Assembly: GCA_022821935.1 (NCBI GenBank)
Contig: JAJECR010000375.1
Location: 1-18,735 of the forward strand
From: Candidatus Latescibacterota bacterium
GTDB taxonomy: Bacteria > JAAXHH01
DNA length: 18,735 nt
Direction of reading: 5' to 3'
The notes under the pieces were generated by a model that ran no database searches, was not told the origin of the DNA, and saw nothing but the letters and a program-made list of their open reading frames with translations. This document shows positions 15,561 through 18,735 of this stretch, piece after piece. Numbering within the stretch: position 1 is the first letter of the stretch; each line of letters begins with the position of its first letter. Made by a program: the position numbers and the translations under genes.

Positions 15561-16607
15561 TCAACCTCCCGTGGACGGACGCAGATCCCTGCGATTGAAC
15601 AGCCAGAGCGAGGCGCAGCCAATTACGACGATGTAAGCCAGGAGAGGCAGGAAAGCAGACAGGAAGTTGCTGATATAGTCGTAAATCGCCGAGGGATCAT
15701 CCAACGCGGGAAAACCCGTGCTCGCCATCCACAACTGGGTATTGGCGGAAATCAGAATCCGGACCGCGTCCGGTCCCAGATATGATCCTATAACCCACCT
15801 GAGAATCGACTCGCTTATGTAAAAAACCACCGAGATTACAATACCCGATGACGCCGAAGAGGTCAGTATCGCGAAGAACATCCCCAGGATGATGTAGGGG
15901 AGCATCAAGTACATTGACTTGATTACATCTGCCCCCGCCCTAAACCACTGCGCGGCATCGGTGGTGATACCAGTATCCCCCAAAGTGAACAAAATGACCA
16001 GGCTGCTGATCCCCATAAACAGGATTACAACCAGGTGCCCAATGCCGACCACGCCCATGAGGGCGAGGGCTTTCGCCGCCAGAAATCGCCCACGTCCACA
16101 CCCCTTTGCCAAGACCTGCCGCGCTGTCCCCCAGGTGTATTCGACCCCCATTGCCATGGCTGCCAGGATCATGACGAACAGATACCCCAGATTCCCGAAC
16201 ATACCAATGCCGAAGGACAGGCTGCCTGGCAGCGTAGCGTTGTTGAGGAAGCTCTTTCTTGCCGTATCGTACATGACGAGCATACCCGGGCATTGCTCCC
16301 TGAGCGATTCTATCTCCTGCAGTGCACTCTTCCGGTATTCACTTTGCATCCCCGACAGCCTGGATTCGACCACGCCGTCCCGGATGTCCAGGCATGAAAT
16401 GCCGATGGTGGGATGTTCCCCCTCTTCGTTGCCCGGTCCCGCCTGAACTTCTATCCGTCCGGGGTCTACGTTGCTATACATTTCGTATTCAGTCAATAGC
16501 CTTAGTTGCGAGGACAATACGATGAACGCCAGAAACACCCAGGGCATCCATCGCCGCCGGAGCTTGATCACATCCCAACGCGCCAAGTTCAGGATTTTTC
16601 GCATCAT
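15561..16607 (-). CDS. ABC-2-type transporter permease
   Basis: This 348-aa integral membrane protein has a first membrane helix at about 22-36 and a hydrophilic extracytoplasmic segment of about 90 residues (40-128). Further helices lie at about 137-156, 182-210, 231-250, 252-276 and 316-337. This pattern is that of ABC-2 permeases for drug or peptide export or for immunity (BcrB/YxlG-like). Motif GVEYTWGTARQVLAKG after helix 2 is typical of the group. Its ATG overlaps the ATPase stop codon (ATGA, 16604-16607), so the two are translationally coupled. The substrate is unknown. Confidence 0.88.
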   Translation of the reverse strand: MMRKILNLARWDVIKLRRRWMPWVFLAFIVLSSQLRLLTEYEMYSNVDPGRIEVQAGPGNEEGEHPTIGISCLDIRDGVVESRLSGMQSEYRKSALQEIESLREQCPGMLVMYDTARKSFLNNATLPGSLSFGIGMFGNLGYLFVMILAAMAMGVEYTWGTARQVLAKGCGRGRFLAAKALALMGVVGIGHLVVILFMGISSLVILFTLGDTGITTDAAQWFRAGADVIKSMYLMLPYIILGMFFAILTSSASSGIVISVVFYISESILRWVIGSYLGPDAVRILISANTQLWMASTGFPALDDPSAIYDYISNFLSAFLPLLAYIVVIGCASLWLFNRRDLRPSTGG

Positions 16608-17533
16608 GCTTCGTCCCCGTACGCGCCACTCGTAATCTTGAAATAGTATTCCTCCAGCGACATCTGGCCGGAAGTCATTTCCGCGACGTACACGGCCGAC
16701 CTGCTCAGAACCTCGGTAAGCTCCGGTGACCTTTCCGTCGGGGCGGACACCAGGATCGAATCACCTTTCGAGGTCACGTCGGCCACCCAGTCCAGCTTCG
16801 AGATCAATTCGACCGCCTTCGCGTTGTCTGTAGTGCGAAGGCGGATCTTTTCGCCTGCCAGAGAACGGATCAGGTCATCGACCCTTCCCTGGGCCACGAG
16901 CCTGCCGTGGGAAAGTATGGCCACGCTGTCGCACACCTGTTCGACCTCGTGCAGCAAGTGGCTGGAGAGCAGCACAGTGCGTTCCCCATCGCCGAGGCTG
17001 CGTATCAGGTCGCGTACTTCGGCCATGCCGTCCGGGTCCATGCCGTTGGTCGGTTCGTCCAAAATCAGGAGGTCGGGATCGCCCAGGAGCACATGGGCCA
17101 GTCCAAGCCGCTGCTTCATGCCAAGAGAGTAGGTATGAAAGCGGTCTTTGCCGCGCTCTGACAGACCTACTTTATCCAACAGCTCATCCAGTTCAGTCAC
17201 ATCGCTCGTACCGGAAATCTCCTGGAAGTAAGCGAGGTTGTCGCGACCGGAAAGGTGCGGGTAGAAGGATGGGAATTCGACGATGGCGCCGGTACGGGTG
17301 AGTGCTTCCTTATGCGTTGCGCTACCTCCGAACAGGCTGAAACGTCCCGCGGATGGCCTCACGAGTCCGAGAAGCATGCCCATGGTCGTCGTCTTGCCGG
17401 AACCGTTCGGACCCAGAAGCCCGAATACACGGCCACGGGGGACTTCCAGTGAGAGGCCGTCCACGGCCAGGATGTTCCCATAGCGCTTGGTGAGTGCTTT
17501 GGTTTCTATGACAAGGTCGTTGGAAGTCATCAT
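16604..17533 (-). CDS. ABC transporter ATPase (CcmA/BcrA-like)
   Basis: This 309-aa nucleotide-binding subunit powers the overlapping permease. Walker A is GPNGSGKTT (41-49), the signature is YSLGMKQRLG (135-144), Walker B is LLILDEPTNGMD (155-166), and the switch His is 192 in LLSSHLLHEVEQV. In place of a conventional Q-loop there is TGAIVEFPSFYPHLSG (81-96), a form common in bacitracin or lantibiotic-type exporters. The C-terminal 80 residues are a regulatory-type extension. Upstream of the first ATG only a weak GAAG is seen; a second ATG follows immediately. It is first gene of a likely operon with the permease and possibly the DUF2939-like gene. Confidence 0.94.
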   Translation of the reverse strand: MMTSNDLVIETKALTKRYGNILAVDGLSLEVPRGRVFGLLGPNGSGKTTTMGMLLGLVRPSAGRFSLFGGSATHKEALTRTGAIVEFPSFYPHLSGRDNLAYFQEISGTSDVTELDELLDKVGLSERGKDRFHTYSLGMKQRLGLAHVLLGDPDLLILDEPTNGMDPDGMAEVRDLIRSLGDGERTVLLSSHLLHEVEQVCDSVAILSHGRLVAQGRVDDLIRSLAGEKIRLRTTDNAKAVELISKLDWVADVTSKGDSILVSAPTERSPELTEVLSRSAVYVAEMTSGQMSLEEYYFKITSGAYGDEA

Positions 17534-17739
17534 AATCTTCAGACGCTTTCAGGTCAGAAAATGTTACAGCACAATCCTGTAGATGTGTAAACGGTGTCAG
17601 TACCGGGCATAGTGTTCGTGAACTTGATGGCTGTGCAAGTTCAGGCAGCAACTTAGCATCAAGCAACAATTGATCACACGATTCCGGAGTGACCAGATAT
17701 GTTCCGGCATGCTCTGGGTTGTAATGTCTGATTTAGGTC

Positions 17740-18528
17740 CTAGCGCGCTTCCGCCCGCGCCCTGAGTTCGCACACTCCCTCCGTCATGGCCCGCAGGCGC
17801 GGGCTCTCGGACTCCAGCACTCGCTCGTGGGGCTTGAGCGCGTCGGGACTGTACTGCATGATCGACGCCAGGTGGGCGTCGGTAGTGGGGCGTGACGCGT
17901 ATTTCAGGGCAATGTAGCGTCTGCGTCCGGCCTTGCCGTAAACGGCATGATAAAGGCTCTGGTTAAAGATCACCGCGTCACCCGGATCCGTCTCCACCGC
18001 ATGGCACGGCACCTCGCTGCCACGGTGGCCAAAAAACGCCGGATCCTCGAGTCCGTGCCGCTGTTGAAACGGCGTCAGTTCCTCGTGCAGAGGCGAACGG
18101 TGAGACCCGGGTATTACCCGAAAGGCTCCCGCGTCTTTCCGCATCGGATCCAGGTACATCATGATCTTGATGCGCAGGTAGCCGAGTTCCAGCGGCCCGG
18201 GCCGGTCTGCGTGCCAGTGGTGATAGGGCCGCCGGGTCATGGTGCCCTGCACGCCTTCTGAACCCATCCAGATCATGTCCCGGCCCAACAACTGGACCAT
18301 GGGCGTATAGAACCGGTCGTCCTCGATCAGCGGCAGGGTGTCGGGTCGCAGTTCGAGGAACGGCGCGATGGAAACATGTTCCTCGGCGTTGGGCGCGTGA
18401 CCCAGTTCGGCCGTCCAGATTTCGTCAGCGTGGCGACCTAGCGCCTCGATCTCCCCTGCATTGAAAGCCTGCTGGAGCACGACAAACCCAAACACACGAA
18501 ACTGATGAATCTGGTCTTCCGTCAGCAT
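17740..18528 (-). CDS. Phytanoyl-CoA dioxygenase (PhyH)-family protein 2
   Basis: This 262-aa Fe(II)/2-oxoglutarate oxygenase has the iron motif His106-Ala-Asp108 in HWHADRPG, the distal His194 in SLYHAVYGKAG, and Arg202-204 (GRRRYIALKY) where the 2-oxoglutarate carboxylate is usually held. VIPGSHRSPLH (138-148) is the family's conserved loop. The N-terminus MLTEDQIHQFRVFGFVVL is the standard PhyH opening, and AAGGA lies just before this ATG at 18528, so the frame's upstream extension to 18702 is not used. The substrate is unknown. It is not closely similar to the first PhyH protein here beyond motifs. It is probably monocistronic; the 206 bp between it and the ABC operon show no clear terminator. 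Confidence 0.9.
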   Translation of the reverse strand: MLTEDQIHQFRVFGFVVLQQAFNAGEIEALGRHADEIWTAELGHAPNAEEHVSIAPFLELRPDTLPLIEDDRFYTPMVQLLGRDMIWMGSEGVQGTMTRRPYHHWHADRPGPLELGYLRIKIMMYLDPMRKDAGAFRVIPGSHRSPLHEELTPFQQRHGLEDPAFFGHRGSEVPCHAVETDPGDAVIFNQSLYHAVYGKAGRRRYIALKYASRPTTDAHLASIMQYSPDALKPHERVLESESPRLRAMTEGVCELRARAEAR

Positions 18529-18735
18529 GGCGGGATCCTTGCCGTGTGGCGGTTCATGCGGTCGTGCGATGGCGCCGGCACGATGTCGCAAGAAGGTCTT
18601 GAATAAACGTTGTATCCTTAATAACATGAGTGCATCTCGCACCGCAAGACTAATCCGAAAACGGCTGTACGCAGTTGTCCAGTTACAGGATGCAATGACC
18701 ATGGCCCTTTCTGAAGGTAAAACCGTAAACGGAAA

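Noticed and set aside
17623..17663. CTTGATG/CATCAAG inverted repeat between the PhyH 2 and ABC genes
   Set aside because: Seven-bp arms with a 27-nt loop and no T run; not distinguishable from chance.

Overview
This is an 18.7-kb, GC-rich bacterial window with an ordinary protein-coding layout: 15 protein genes on both strands, and no rRNA, tRNA, CRISPR array or insertion sequence that I can recognise. Strong Shine-Dalgarno sequences (GGAGG type) precede most genes. The gene set combines DnaK, a small heat-shock protein, a RpoD/SigA-type sigma factor without an N-terminal 1.1 domain, two phytanoyl-CoA-dioxygenase-like proteins and a large uncharacterised protein. It would suit an uncultivated marine or host-associated lineage such as Latescibacterota or another FCB-group relative. 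That placement is an impression from gene content and is not demonstrated here.

Left part (1-5575), stress and transcription. A secreted beta-barrel-like protein (240-788, +) faces dnaK (932-2911, -) across a good bidirectional terminator. Upstream of dnaK lies an hsp20-family gene (3210-3632, -). dnaK has its own candidate promoter at 3075-3103 and a ~155-nt leader built from repeats that can pair in two alternative ways. hsp20 and a RpoD/SigA-type sigma factor gene (4008-4874, +) are divergent. The AT-rich space between them holds three copies of a TGCCAAATTGGCA-like palindrome that overlap possible -35 elements for both directions. The sigma factor meets a convergent, exported thioredoxin-like gene (5036-5575, -).

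Middle (5946-9695), metabolism and redox. A class III (glutamate-1-semialdehyde aminomutase-like) aminotransferase, a thiol peroxidase (tpx) with a textbook terminator, and a UPF0173-type metallo-beta-lactamase-fold hydrolase run on the + strand. A SAM methyltransferase runs convergently on the - strand.

Accessory-looking part (9794-12841). A phytanoyl-CoA-dioxygenase-like gene (-) and a 583-aa protein of unknown function (+) diverge from a 465-bp intergenic region. That region carries two unrelated tandem repeat arrays: six 13-bp units, and several 19-bp units containing perfect TTGACA hexamers. The last TTGACA has a plausible -10 and may drive the 583-aa gene.

Right part (12981-18528). An amt-PII pair for ammonium uptake and sensing is on the + strand. 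The PII protein lacks the usual Tyr51 and Gln39, and part of its 3' end is duplicated after the stop codon. On the - strand are an ABC-2 exporter (ATPase and permease overlapping by 4 bp), a downstream DUF2939-like membrane-anchored protein, and a second phytanoyl-CoA-dioxygenase-like gene.

No single locus is an obvious new defence or mobile system. The most unusual signals are regulatory: the dnaK leader, the divergent hsp20/sigma control region, the two repeat arrays, and the altered PII and sigma proteins.
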